NCBI RefSeq assembly: GCF_002909235.1
Contig: NZ_PHQQ01000011.1
Coordinates: forward strand, 62,001 to 126,000
DNA from: Arenibacter catalasegens
Lineage (GTDB): Bacteria > Bacteroidota > Bacteroidia > Flavobacteriales > Flavobacteriaceae
DNA length: 64,000 nt
Direction of reading: 5' to 3'
Both the position numbers and the translations under genes were made by a program. Shown in pieces: positions 18,773 to 28,282 of the stretch. Every line of letters starts with the position of its first letter. The stretch's first letter is position 1. The notes below the pieces were generated by a model. That model saw nothing but the letters and a program-made list of their open reading frames with translations, was not told the origin of the DNA and ran no database searches.

Positions 18773-19870
18773 ATGTCCAATGATTATGATGTTAATCCAA
18801 CCTTATTCTTTATACCGGACATATCGGGCTATACCAGCTTTATTAATCAGGTAGAAATTGATCACAGTACACATATCATTAAGGAACTACTTGAAATAAT
18901 TATTTCAGCAAATGTTTTGGACTTAAAGATATCAGAAATTGAAGGTGATGCCGTTTTTTTTTATCGCACAGGTAAAGGGCCTACAGTTGAAGAACTAATT
19001 GAACAGGCCGAAGAAATGTTCACTAAATTTCATCAGCATTTAAAATTTTACGAACGGGATAGAATCTGCCAGTGTGGCGCTTGCTCAACAGCCAATGAGC
19101 TTAGCTTGAAATTCGTTAGCCATTATGGGGAAAGTACCTCCAGAAAGATTGGAACTTATAATAAATTATTTGGTCCGGATGTTACCCTAGTGCATAAATT
19201 GCTCAAAAACGATATTCCCTTTAACGATTATTTACTTTTTTCATCAACCATTAATATTTCCAAAGGATTGGAAAAATGGGATTGGTCTACGATGAAAAAA
19301 GGGATTTACAACTACTCTGATATTGGAGAAGTCACCTACAATTACATACCTCTTTCCCCATTGAAATCCAAACTGAAGGAACTGCCAATCAGGACCAACT
19401 TTCACCCATACGGAAAGCCGGTTTCAGGTTCGAAAATTGTTAATGCTTCATTGATAAGACTTCATGGGGTAGTAACCAACTTTTCTCTGAGGCCAAGATG
19501 GATCTTTGGATTGAGACTTATTCGCAACAAAGGCAATCATCTTAGTACGGTTGGATCTAAACATTTATGTGTATTACCCATAAATAGTATGGAATTTGCA
19601 ATTACGGCCCAGCATATAGACGAGGGACTAATAGAATATACGGAACAAAGTAATTCCATAAAATGGCTGGCACCCCTTACTTTGCTTTTTATTTTGAAGC
19701 GCAATTCCGCCGATACCTCTGTAATTACAATCCATATTCATTATAGAAAGAATTGGCTATCCAGCTTAGGTCTGAACTTTCCCCTTAGATGGATAATGAA
19801 ATTGGTTATAATGGTATCGCTCTTAAAATTGCATAGATATATCAAGGGCATATCTGATTTAAAGTTGTGA
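18773..19870 (+). CDS. DUF2652 protein with C-terminal SRPBCC-like domain
   Basis: A 365-residue protein. Residues 1-200 are DUF2652: 'PTLFFIPDISGYTSFINQVEIDHSTHIIKELLEIII' and 'LKISEIEGDAVFFYR' closely resemble the beta-alpha-beta face of class III nucleotide cyclases, but a full set of catalytic residues is not obvious. 'CQCGACSTA' (about 98-106) may bind metal. Residues about 215-365 look like a polyketide-cyclase/SRPBCC lipid-binding domain that ends in a hydrophobic helix. Function is unknown; a signalling or ligand-binding role is a guess. It is a single gene on the plus strand. Confidence 0.75.
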   Translation: MSNDYDVNPTLFFIPDISGYTSFINQVEIDHSTHIIKELLEIIISANVLDLKISEIEGDAVFFYRTGKGPTVEELIEQAEEMFTKFHQHLKFYERDRICQCGACSTANELSLKFVSHYGESTSRKIGTYNKLFGPDVTLVHKLLKNDIPFNDYLLFSSTINISKGLEKWDWSTMKKGIYNYSDIGEVTYNYIPLSPLKSKLKELPIRTNFHPYGKPVSGSKIVNASLIRLHGVVTNFSLRPRWIFGLRLIRNKGNHLSTVGSKHLCVLPINSMEFAITAQHIDEGLIEYTEQSNSIKWLAPLTLLFILKRNSADTSVITIHIHYRKNWLSSLGLNFPLRWIMKLVIMVSLLKLHRYIKGISDLKL

Positions 19871-19995
19871 TATGCTAATACGAAGGTTTCAATTTTTAAC
19901 TGAGCTTGACAATCTAATGTGAATTTAACATAATTCTTAAGTGATTGTTTGTCAGGGTTTCAGATTCGCTCGTCTGTTATAGCAAATCGTAAACC

Positions 19996-20976
19996 ATGCG
20001 CACCATACTTGTATTTTTGGTTTCCTGCCTTTTATGGCAACCGTTGGCTTCCCAGACATGTTGTTCCGGCGGGGTTCCGCTGTCTAATAATCTTGGTTTA
20101 CCAAATGAGGGTAGGGGAGTATTTTCCATAGGTCTTAATTATGATTATAATAATTTAAACACTCTGAACGCTGGTGACACAAAACTTGATGATAGCTCTA
20201 GACAAAGAATAACCAACTCCCTACTTTTAAATTTAGGCTATGCTTTTACCGATAAATTGGCTGTTGAAACACTTTTTACCTGGGTAAACCAATCCAGGAC
20301 CATCTCACAGTTTGGCAATGAGAGTTTTACTGAGACTTCTGGGATAGGCGATGCCGTATTTCTTCTCAAATATTCCCTCCCTAATTTTTTAGGTAATGGC
20401 ACTGTTTTTAATCTGGGAGCGGGAACCAAAGCACCAGTAGGAAAATCTGACATTGCCACTGATCAGGGGATACAGTTAACCGCAGACTTACAACCAGGTA
20501 GTGGAGCCTGGGACGGTATTGGTTGGGCATCGGTTACTAAGGGGTTAAATTTTAGGCCATCAGCTACAATCTCAGGTAGTTTTACGTATAGACTTACGGG
20601 TGTTAACAATTCATATTTGAACAATACGGCCACCTATGAGTTTGGTGACGAACTTCAGGCCAATTTGGCATACACCGATCAATTTTTATTATTCAATACC
20701 ATATTTGATCCTGGTGTGGTTTTTAAGTACAGAAAGGCCTTTGGGGATAAAATAGATAATCAGGGCATTCCCAATACAGGTGGGGAGTGGATATTTATTC
20801 GCCCTGAATTGGCGGTACGGCTAAGTCCCAATCTGGGTATCAGTTCCCGACTCGAACTACCCTTGTACAGTAATATTGAAGGTACCCAGTTAACACCTAC
20901 CTCCCGTTTCTCCGTGGGGGTTTATTTTAAGCTGAACACACAAAAAAACACAATTAATTCAAATTATAAGCTATGA
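19996..20976 (+). CDS. Outer-membrane beta-barrel (transporter-type) protein
   Basis: A 326-residue exported protein with signal peptide 'MRTILVFLVSCLLWQPLASQ' followed by a Cys-rich start 'TCCSGGVPLSNNLGLP'. The rest is barrel-like with many aromatic strand ends ('GVFSIGLNYDYNNL', 'SLLLNLGYAFTDKLAVETLFTWV', 'SRFSVGVYFKLN'). It resembles the MetA-degradation/transporter outer-membrane families (PF13557). The stop codon overlaps the start of the DUF3179 lipoprotein by 4 bases (ATGA), so the two are coupled and probably work together in the outer membrane. Confidence 0.75.
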   Translation: MRTILVFLVSCLLWQPLASQTCCSGGVPLSNNLGLPNEGRGVFSIGLNYDYNNLNTLNAGDTKLDDSSRQRITNSLLLNLGYAFTDKLAVETLFTWVNQSRTISQFGNESFTETSGIGDAVFLLKYSLPNFLGNGTVFNLGAGTKAPVGKSDIATDQGIQLTADLQPGSGAWDGIGWASVTKGLNFRPSATISGSFTYRLTGVNNSYLNNTATYEFGDELQANLAYTDQFLLFNTIFDPGVVFKYRKAFGDKIDNQGIPNTGGEWIFIRPELAVRLSPNLGISSRLELPLYSNIEGTQLTPTSRFSVGVYFKLNTQKNTINSNYKL

Positions 20977-22040
20977 AAAAATTATTGGTTTGCGCATGTA
21001 TCGCGCTATTGTATTCGTGTAGCTCCTCAAGTTCAACAGAACAAGTAGCACCTGGCCAGGGGAACAATGATCCCCCAATAACAAGTTTGGAATGGAGCAT
21101 ACCAAAATCTGAGGTTTTGGATGGCGGTCCCGGAAAAGATGGCATACCGGCTCTGGAAAACCCGAAGTTCATCAATATTTCCAATGTGGATTATCTTTCG
21201 GATACGGATTTGGTAATCGGTGTAAAGAATGGGTCCGATGTTAGGGCCTATCCACATATTATCTTGGATTGGCACGAGATAGTAAACGACGATTTGGGCA
21301 ATGTCTCTGTTGCTGTTACCTATTGTCCCCTTACAGGAACAGGAATAGGGTGGGACAGGGTCATGAACGATAACAAGACCACTTTTGGCGTGTCAGGATT
21401 ATTGTATAACACTAACTTGATCCCTTATGACAGGGCAACAGGAAGTAATTGGTCACAAATTCTGAACGAGGCTGTTAATGGAGAATTGTTAGGTAATGAT
21501 GCCGTGTTGATTAATATGATAGAAACCGACTGGAAAACATGGAAAAGCCTTTATCCCAATTCACAGGTCCTAAGTCTAGATACAGGATTTTCGCGTACCT
21601 ATGGGGTGTCACCTTATGGCGACTATAACACCAATAATTCCAGATTTTTATTTCCTGTCGAAAAAGATCCACGATTGCCAGCTAAAGAAAGGGTTCATGC
21701 TATTATTGATGGTTTAGATGCCAAAACCTACCAGTTTTCTTCTTTCACTTCCAACAACATAATTAGGGACAGCTTTAAAGGGAAGGAATATTTAATAGTG
21801 GGCAGTACCAATTTTATAGTCTCCTTTCAGCTGAACGCGGAACAGTCCCTATTAAATTTCGAATACGTATTTAATGGTTCGGAAACTTTGGTAAAGGATA
21901 ATGAAGGGAATGAATGGAATATTTTTGGGGAGGCGGTTACCGGACCCAAAGCGGGGGAATTTTTAGATAGCGCCAGCTCCTTTATGGGCTTTTGGTTTTC
22001 TATACCCGCCTTTTACAATACCGTAATTTACAGCAACTAA
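20973..22040 (+). CDS. DUF3179 lipoprotein
   Basis: A 355-residue lipoprotein: signal 'MKKLLVCACIALLYSC' with lipid Cys16, then a Ser-rich linker. The main part is DUF3179: 'IPKSEVLDGGPGKDGIPALENPKFI', 'LVIGVKNGSDVRAYPHIILDWHEIVND' and 'VAVTYCPLTGTGIGWDR' (Cys in 'YCPLTG' is highly conserved), plus 'FGVSGLLYNTNLIPYDRATGSNW'. DUF3179 proteins are widespread in marine bacteria and of unknown function. It is translationally coupled to the preceding barrel gene. Confidence 0.9.
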   Translation: MKKLLVCACIALLYSCSSSSSTEQVAPGQGNNDPPITSLEWSIPKSEVLDGGPGKDGIPALENPKFINISNVDYLSDTDLVIGVKNGSDVRAYPHIILDWHEIVNDDLGNVSVAVTYCPLTGTGIGWDRVMNDNKTTFGVSGLLYNTNLIPYDRATGSNWSQILNEAVNGELLGNDAVLINMIETDWKTWKSLYPNSQVLSLDTGFSRTYGVSPYGDYNTNNSRFLFPVEKDPRLPAKERVHAIIDGLDAKTYQFSSFTSNNIIRDSFKGKEYLIVGSTNFIVSFQLNAEQSLLNFEYVFNGSETLVKDNEGNEWNIFGEAVTGPKAGEFLDSASSFMGFWFSIPAFYNTVIYSN

Positions 22041-22197
22041 ATATTATTTCTAATACTTGGAAGTAGTTAATAATTGGAGCGATGGTAAAAAAGGAACGTT
22101 GATAGTAAATGCTATCAGGTACTTGGGCTTTTTCTTAACGGCACTAAATTTTTTTTGATCATGTGATTACCATGTGGTTCGCAGGATGTCTTTGGCA

Positions 22198-22890
22198 CTA
22201 GTTTTGAAGATTGATCTTAAATTTATAGTACCGGTACAGCTCTTCAGGTTCTGACCCCCGCCATTTTTTCCAGTAAATCCGTAAAAATATGAGCTGCAAG
22301 TTCCAAATCCCTATCTTTTCGTACATACGTGCCGAGGTGATCAATCGTTTTCTAATAACCTTAAAACGGGAATGCATGTAAAGTCTTTTAATCAAGTCAT
22401 TGTCCTCGTACACTATGAATGTTTCGTCATAACCACCTAATTTCCAAAATAATTTTCTGCTTACGAACAGAGACTGATCTCTTCCGCGGCAGTATCTATG
22501 ATTGATGACGGTTAATCGCCCCATTAGCCTTAACCACCAATGGTCATTATCGAATCGTAGCACAAAGCAACCCGCATGATAGTCGTTTTTTATACTATTC
22601 ATGATAAGCTGATCGAAGTTTTTTGGGGGGTAACTATCGGCATGTAAAAAGTATAGTGTTTCACTTTTTGTAATTTTAGCTCCAGCGTTCATTTGCCGAG
22701 CGCGTCCTTTTGGACAGGAAATCAAGATAATATCCTTATTGGCTTCCAGAATCGAGAATGTGCCGTCTGTACTTCCTCCATCAATAACTATGACTTCCAT
22801 GATGAAACCACAGCTATTTTGTTTTAAATAATGAAGTAGGTTTTGTATCCCGTGCTCCTCGTTAAAAACAGGAATAATTATACTGATCAT
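22198..22890 (-). CDS. TIGR04283 family glycosyltransferase (GT2)
   Basis: A 230-residue GT-A fold glycosyltransferase: 'MISIIIPVFNEEHGIQNLL', 'VIVIDGGSTDGTFSIL', 'GRARQMNAGAKI' and 'YFLHADSYPP' (the metal-binding motif in 'LHAD'). The combination matches TIGR04283, often annotated as arsenosugar-biosynthesis-associated glycosyltransferase. The usual partner genes (radical SAM ArsS and TIGR04282) are not in this window; only a DUF547 gene lies 5 bases upstream on the same strand. The arsenosugar role is therefore only a family label here. Confidence 0.85.
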   Translation of the reverse strand: MISIIIPVFNEEHGIQNLLHYLKQNSCGFIMEVIVIDGGSTDGTFSILEANKDIILISCPKGRARQMNAGAKITKSETLYFLHADSYPPKNFDQLIMNSIKNDYHAGCFVLRFDNDHWWLRLMGRLTVINHRYCRGRDQSLFVSRKLFWKLGGYDETFIVYEDNDLIKRLYMHSRFKVIRKRLITSARMYEKIGIWNLQLIFLRIYWKKWRGSEPEELYRYYKFKINLQN

Positions 22891-22895
22891 TGCTG

Positions 22896-23702
22896 CTAGT
22901 CTTGTTCGTTAAGATTCCAATCGTATTCCTTAAAGCTTATTTTTGCCTTTGGGTCTATTTTAACCTCGGTATATGGATCGATATATGATATTAATTCGCC
23001 ATCTTTAAAATCGCTTTTGTACCACTTGAAAATTCGCGACAACTCTAATTTATTGGTGCTGATGGTATTGTTATCCGAATTGATAAAGCCTAGTGTAACT
23101 TTTTCCAATTGTTCATTCAATTTTTCCGGAGTATAGGCCTCGTTCAATAGTTTAGGACATGAACCGGAGGCACAATTGATGGCAAAATGGATACGCGGTT
23201 CGTTCATTTTTCGGAGGATACTGTGCTCCAATGCACCCAAGGAGAGTTCTTTGTCGCCTATTTTTATAAACTCTTTGGTCCAGGCTCCATCAATATCCTT
23301 AATGCTCTTTACTGGATAATTCTGAAGGATTAGTTTTACTGTATGCGCATTGTAAAGATTAATATAGTACGCTAATTGTTCTTGAACATTCCAATCGTTT
23401 GTTGGAACCTGTGCTCCAAGTGAGTTCAGATAGTCTTCCAGTTTACTTTTGTCTTGCAAAAATCCTTTGTAGTCTACCTTGCCTTCGCCGGTAACATACT
23501 TTTTCAATAACTGTGTCCACTGTGTATGATCTATACGAATTACGTAGATATTCGCCGCAGAAGCTAAACTTCCATTTACTGTTTTGGCAGGCAGTCCCTT
23601 ACCATTAAGGCCGGCCATGGACATTAGGCCATAGCGATTGTTTAAGTAAAACATTGCTACAAAAAAAAGTATGGCTCCGCTAGCTATCAATATTTTTTTC
23701 AT
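22896..23702 (-). CDS. DUF547 exported protein
   Basis: A 268-residue protein with N-terminal signal anchor 'MKKILIASGAILFFVAMFYLNN'. DUF547 hallmarks are 'QLAYYINLYNAHTVKLIL' (about 106-123), 'PRIHFAINCASGSCPKLLNEAY' (about 170-191) and 'LSRIFKWYKSDF' (about 222-233). The invariant Cys in 'NCASGSCP' and His in 'YNAHT' could form a papain-like pair (inference). It lies directly upstream of the TIGR04283 glycosyltransferase with a 5-base gap, a pairing common in Flavobacteria. The biochemical role is unknown. Confidence 0.9.
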   Translation of the reverse strand: MKKILIASGAILFFVAMFYLNNRYGLMSMAGLNGKGLPAKTVNGSLASAANIYVIRIDHTQWTQLLKKYVTGEGKVDYKGFLQDKSKLEDYLNSLGAQVPTNDWNVQEQLAYYINLYNAHTVKLILQNYPVKSIKDIDGAWTKEFIKIGDKELSLGALEHSILRKMNEPRIHFAINCASGSCPKLLNEAYTPEKLNEQLEKVTLGFINSDNNTISTNKLELSRIFKWYKSDFKDGELISYIDPYTEVKIDPKAKISFKEYDWNLNEQD

Positions 23703-23985
23703 GAGTTAATTTTTTAACATTGAGTTGTAATACACATATACTAGACGAAGAAAAAGGCAATCCTGACAATCGCCACAATATTTAATGGTTCGTTTTTTTT
23801 ATATAAGAATTTGTCAGGAAGTTGTTGGGGAACGACTATTTAGTAAATAAGGCCAATTGAGTTTTTTGTTGGTGAAAAGACCTAGAAGTTCGGGATATCA
23901 AGATAAATTTTACAAATAATTTCGATATCCCTCTTTTAGGCACTAGCTTAAATGGATATCAACAAACCAAAACTCAAACCGCCCT

Positions 23986-24732
23986 ATGAGCACCTATTTA
24001 AAAAACAGTCATACGGATTTCTTGAAAATCGATACGCCCCAAATAATCGAGGTTGATCGATTGATGATGGAGGAGTACCATATTGAACTCATCCAGATGA
24101 TGGAAAACGCCGGACGCTGTTTGGCCATACTTGTTAAAGAACGTTTTTTCAATGGCGATGTCGAGGGAAAACATATTGTGGTCTTGGCAGGAAAAGGTGG
24201 AAATGGAGGTGGAGCACTGGTAGCTGCAAGACGTTTACACAATTGGGGCGCCAAGGTAAAAGTATTCACCACTGCCCCCGCAGAAAAATTCACACCTATT
24301 CCAGCCCATCAATATGCTATTTTAAAACGTATGGGGTTAACCATGGAATTGGCCGATGAAGTGAATAATGTTATCAAGGCCGATGCCATTCTTGATGGAA
24401 TTATAGGTTATAGTCTAAAGGGTAATCCTCATAGTTCGGCAGCGGCTATGATTCATTGGGCAAATAGTAAAAATGTTCCCATTGTGGCCTTGGATACGCC
24501 ATCTGGATTGGACCTGAACAGTGGCACCCTCTTCGATCCCATTATTGTGGCCTCTGCAACTTTGACTCTGGCTATGCCGAAAGTGGGATTGTTTGAAAGT
24601 GAGGCAAGAAATGTGGTAGGTGAGTTATATGTTGGGGATATCAGTGTCCCATCTGAACTTTACAAAGAAAAAAGTTTGGGGTTGAAACCAACCAATATCT
24701 TTAGATATTCGGACATAATACGGATAAGTTGA
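23986..24732 (+). CDS. NAD(P)H-hydrate epimerase-type (YjeF N-terminal) protein
   Basis: A 248-residue protein equal to the N-terminal YjeF domain only: 'IIEVDRLMMEEYHIELIQMMENAGRCLA', the loop 'VLAGKGGNGGGALVAARRL' and 'DAILDGIIGYSLKG', with 'VALDTPSGLDLNSG' as the active-site strand. The stand-alone domain epimerises damaged NAD(P)HX; the usual fused ADP-dependent dehydratase half is missing. It lies 110 bases before the Rieske/glutamate-synthase gene on the same strand and may be co-transcribed, so in this context it might use another substrate. Confidence 0.85.
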   Translation: MSTYLKNSHTDFLKIDTPQIIEVDRLMMEEYHIELIQMMENAGRCLAILVKERFFNGDVEGKHIVVLAGKGGNGGGALVAARRLHNWGAKVKVFTTAPAEKFTPIPAHQYAILKRMGLTMELADEVNNVIKADAILDGIIGYSLKGNPHSSAAAMIHWANSKNVPIVALDTPSGLDLNSGTLFDPIIVASATLTLAMPKVGLFESEARNVVGELYVGDISVPSELYKEKSLGLKPTNIFRYSDIIRIS

Positions 24733-24842
24733 TATTTCCACTTCTTAAAACAAGCAACACGTTCGGAAATCGACTTTACTATTCAAAACTAATTTGGAAA
24801 CGATAACTATCAAACGGGAATACGAAAAATAAATAATCACAT

Positions 24843-26456
24843 ATGAAAAAACCAATACAAATTGCGCTCTTAAAAGATTTGGAAAATAAAAAACCGGTCC
24901 ATGCCTTGGTCAACGATCTTGATCTTGTTATTGTTAAGTTTGATGATGTTCTTTCAGTACTGTATGGCAGATGCCTCCACCGAGGAGCATTGATGGCCGA
25001 CGGTCATATTGATGGTGATAACCTCATTTGTGGTGTTCACGGATGGGATTATCGTTATGATACTGGGGTTTCCGAATACAATAACGAAGAGGTTTTACAT
25101 AAATTCACCACCAAAACCGATGGCGGAAAGCTGTATGTAGATGAAGCGGAAATAAATGCCTATTTGAGCAAAAATGCGCAGCCCTTCAAGCGCGACGAAT
25201 ATTTAGGGGCTTATGCCGATACGCATCCCGAAGATACCGAACCTTACACCGGTTATATTAAGGAACTTGCCAAAAATGGTCTTAAAAATTTAGGCCACCA
25301 TGGGCCTTCCGCATCGATGGGAGTAGATAGAAATACCCTTCCTAAATGGAACGATATCCAATTCTTGCCAGCGCAATTGGCAAGCAGACCCCTGTTGGAT
25401 GAGGAGAAGGTCGTCACCAGAACGGTCATCGGGCCCAACGCCAAAAAACCGTTGAGTCTGGCTATTCCGCTATTCGTAAGCGATATGAGTTTTGGTGCAC
25501 TTTCCCGTGAAGCAAAAATATCCCTATCGAAGGGGGCGGAATTGGCAGGCACTGGAATTTGCTCGGGTGAAGGCGGTATGCTGCCCGAGGAGCAAGCCAA
25601 TAACAACAACTATTTTTACGAATTGGCATCGGCACAGTTTGGGTTTTCTTGGGATAAATTGGATTATGTACAAGCTTTCCATTTTAAAGGCGGTCAGGGT
25701 GCTAAAACGGGCACCGGAGGCCATTTACCAGGCTCTAAAGTAAGCGCGGAAATCGCTGAAGTTAGAGGGTTGAAAGCGGGGGAAACGGCAATTTCTCCAG
25801 CTGCCTTTCCCAATTTCCATGGCGTTGAAGATTTTAAAGCGTTTGCGGAAAAGGTTCGGGAGCGAACAGGAGGCATTCCCATAGGATTCAAAATAGCGGC
25901 CAGCCATATTGAAAAGGATATCCAGTTCGCCCTTGATGTTGGTGTGGATTATATTATTTTGGATGGTCGTGGTGGAGGAACAGGTTCTGCCCCGACAATT
26001 TTACGTGACAATATTAATGTGCCTACTATTCCGGCATTAGCGCGAGCTAGGAAATATTTGGATAAGGTCGGTGCCAACCATGTGACTTTGATCATTACCG
26101 GAGGACTAAGAGTCGCCGAGGATTTTGCCAAGGCCCTAATGCTGGGTGCCGACGCTGTAGCCGTCTCCAACGCTGCACTTCAGGCCATCGGCTGCCTGGG
26201 CATGCGCGCTTGTGGCAGTAACAACTGTCCGGTCGGCATCGCTACTCAAAAAGAATCGCTGCGCAGTAGATTGATAATCGATTCTTCTGCGAAGCAACTG
26301 CATAATTTCTTTGATGCGACTAACGATCTGATTAAAGTAATCGCTCGGGCATGCGGTCATGACGATTTTGCAAAGTTCAATTTTGATGATCTATCGACTT
26401 TCGATCATGACATGCATCGCCTAACAGGAATTAACTATGCGGGTATAACCCCTTAA
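24843..26456 (+). CDS. Rieske / glutamate synthase-like FMN protein
   Basis: A 537-residue fusion. Residues 5-100 form a Rieske domain with ligands Cys44-x-His46 and Cys63-x2-His66 ('RCLHRGA', 'LICGVHGW') for a [2Fe-2S] cluster. Residues about 150-535 form a glutamate-synthase FMN barrel: 'SDMSFGALSREAKISLSKGAELAG', 'ILDGRGGGTGSAP' and the Cys-x5-Cys-x4-Cys set before 'PVGIATQ', which in GltB holds a 3Fe-4S cluster. No amidotransferase domain is present, so it is an oxidoreductase that uses electrons from Fe-S and FMN on an unknown substrate. The next gene begins 11 bases later. Confidence 0.9.
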   Translation: MKKPIQIALLKDLENKKPVHALVNDLDLVIVKFDDVLSVLYGRCLHRGALMADGHIDGDNLICGVHGWDYRYDTGVSEYNNEEVLHKFTTKTDGGKLYVDEAEINAYLSKNAQPFKRDEYLGAYADTHPEDTEPYTGYIKELAKNGLKNLGHHGPSASMGVDRNTLPKWNDIQFLPAQLASRPLLDEEKVVTRTVIGPNAKKPLSLAIPLFVSDMSFGALSREAKISLSKGAELAGTGICSGEGGMLPEEQANNNNYFYELASAQFGFSWDKLDYVQAFHFKGGQGAKTGTGGHLPGSKVSAEIAEVRGLKAGETAISPAAFPNFHGVEDFKAFAEKVRERTGGIPIGFKIAASHIEKDIQFALDVGVDYIILDGRGGGTGSAPTILRDNINVPTIPALARARKYLDKVGANHVTLIITGGLRVAEDFAKALMLGADAVAVSNAALQAIGCLGMRACGSNNCPVGIATQKESLRSRLIIDSSAKQLHNFFDATNDLIKVIARACGHDDFAKFNFDDLSTFDHDMHRLTGINYAGITP

Positions 26457-26467
26457 AAGAATTTGAA

Positions 26468-27223
26468 ATGGAAAAAATGATACACTTGGCTGCTCAGTAC
26501 CTGGCCACGGCCGGAATTAGTTTTTTGGAAAAAAAGGAAGATGATAGCCATACCAACTTAGGGTTCGATGCCAATACCGGATATCTGGAAACCTGGCCCC
26601 TGAATGAGAATGGATGTAAAATTGCACTGGATTATATGCAATTTTCCTTACATTGGATAAGCAACGATACCACGCGGCTGACTATATACCTCGATGGAAA
26701 ATCGCATGCTGACATTGTACAATGGGTGGATCAAGTCACTACGGCTCTTGGCCGAACCGAGCCTTATTCATATAAGCTGCATTATGAACTGCCCTATGAT
26801 AAAATTACTAATGATTTTACTTTTTTAAAACCCCCGCAGGAGGAATTGGAAAGATCATTGAATTATCGCAGAATTGCACAGAATGCTCTGGAAAATATAG
26901 TTAATAATATGAAATTTAGCACCACGATCCGCGTATGGCCCCATCACTTTGATACAGGGGGCTACGAAATAATCAACAAGGGCAAGCAGATCAGCGTAGG
27001 TTTTGGGTTGGCCATTCCGGACATGCTAATAAATGATTTTTATCTGTATACTTCCGGTTATAAAGACAATGATGGTATTGATACCAGTGCATTTGATAGG
27101 ATTACATACGGCGACTGGATGAATGAAGGTTTTAAGGGTGCAGTGCTACCCATGAAAAATGTCGACCAAGCAGAGGCCATTACTTTTTTTAATGAAAGTA
27201 TCGTCCAATATGGGGCATTATAA
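26468..27223 (+). CDS. Hypothetical protein in Rieske/GltS operon
   Basis: A 251-residue soluble protein without signal peptide or membrane helix, starting 11 bases after the Rieske/glutamate-synthase gene and thus translated from the same mRNA. Visible features are a Trp/Tyr-rich N-terminal half ('GYLETWPLNENGCKIALDYMQFSLHWIS'), a helical middle (about 130-155) and a striking 'RVWPHHFDTGGYEII' block (about 156-170) near a glycine-rich strand 'ISVGFGLAIPD'. The two neighbouring histidines could bind metal. I do not recognise the family. Confidence 0.8.
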   Translation: MEKMIHLAAQYLATAGISFLEKKEDDSHTNLGFDANTGYLETWPLNENGCKIALDYMQFSLHWISNDTTRLTIYLDGKSHADIVQWVDQVTTALGRTEPYSYKLHYELPYDKITNDFTFLKPPQEELERSLNYRRIAQNALENIVNNMKFSTTIRVWPHHFDTGGYEIINKGKQISVGFGLAIPDMLINDFYLYTSGYKDNDGIDTSAFDRITYGDWMNEGFKGAVLPMKNVDQAEAITFFNESIVQYGAL

Positions 27224-27353
27224 CCTATCAATTTTGAAAGGGGCTTATCCGTCTAGTTCAATAGGGTAATTCAAAATTTTCATTTTGGGAATTTCAAGAT
27301 GGGTTAAAACCTAAATCCATATTTTTGAATGATATAAATCAACAAATTTTTAA

Positions 27354-28091
27354 ATGATCAAAGCTGTAATTTTTGACCTTGATGGAACACTTGTACAGAC
27401 CGAAATATTAAAGGCGGAATCTTATGCCCAGGCCATTCAGGTATTGACCAATGGTGCCGTATCACAGGAAATGGTGCTGGACAGTTTCGGGAAGTATGTT
27501 GGACTTCCCAGGGCCGAAGTCGTAAAAGGACTTTTTGAGGAATTTAGAAACCCTTTGTCCGAGCATCTCGTTGGCCTTGATTCTGAAAAGGTGCAGGAAA
27601 GGGTTATTACAAGTAGACTGGACATCTATCATGAAATGCTAAACGATAAATCTCTTTTGTCCAGTCATTTTTGTCCCTTTAATCTTGGTTTGCTACATAG
27701 TGTTCATAAAGAAAAGTTTCGTACTGTTGTCGCCACCATGTCGCATCGCAATGAAGCTGAAAAGGTTATCCAAGCAATGGGAGTTTTCGGAAAATTGGAT
27801 ATCATTCTAACTAGCGATGATATTAGCCAAGGAAAGCCACATCCTGAGATTTATTTGAAAGCTAAGGAACTGCTTAAAGTGGAATCTACGGAATGTTTGG
27901 TTGTTGAAGATTCTGTAAATGGAATAAAGGCGGGGCTTAGTGCAGGAATGCACGTTTTTGCAGTAACCAATAGTATTACGGAAAAGTCCGTAAATACAGC
28001 CAATTTACTAAATGATAAATTTATAATAGACGATCCCAGGGAGCTTAGTAAAAGGGTTTATCAATATATTGAAGAAATGAATAGCTTATAA
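27354..28091 (+). CDS. HAD family hydrolase (beta-phosphoglucomutase-like)
   Basis: A 245-residue HAD superfamily phosphatase or mutase. Motif I is 'AVIFDLDGTLVQTE' (residues 4-17) with nucleophile Asp; motif II is in 'VVATMSHRNEAEKVI' (the Ser/Thr), motif III is the Lys in 'QGKPHPEIYLKA', and motif IV 'CLVVEDSVNGIKAG'. A helical cap follows motif I, as in beta-phosphoglucomutase. It lies just before the divergent LacI gene and the sucrose genes, and a link to sugar phosphates would fit, but the separation by a convergent gene argues against one operon. Confidence 0.85.
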   Translation: MIKAVIFDLDGTLVQTEILKAESYAQAIQVLTNGAVSQEMVLDSFGKYVGLPRAEVVKGLFEEFRNPLSEHLVGLDSEKVQERVITSRLDIYHEMLNDKSLLSSHFCPFNLGLLHSVHKEKFRTVVATMSHRNEAEKVIQAMGVFGKLDIILTSDDISQGKPHPEIYLKAKELLKVESTECLVVEDSVNGIKAGLSAGMHVFAVTNSITEKSVNTANLLNDKFIIDDPRELSKRVYQYIEEMNSL

Positions 28092-28282
28092 AATTAGTTT
28101 GCCAAATGGTTTTAATGCAATGGTATTTTGTAATTCCTTATATGAACAGGAGTTGTATTTTATTCGAAGATTTAAAAGGTGGTAGTCTAATACATTGAAG
28201 CAGTAAACCAACCCCTTAGGCATAAACAATGGCCAGAAAATATAAAACTACTATCCAACCTTACCCATTACGCTTTAAATAT

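Noticed and set aside
22198-23702. Complete arsenosugar biosynthesis locus
   Set aside because: Only the TIGR04283 glycosyltransferase and DUF547 genes are present; the radical SAM and methyltransferase genes are missing here.
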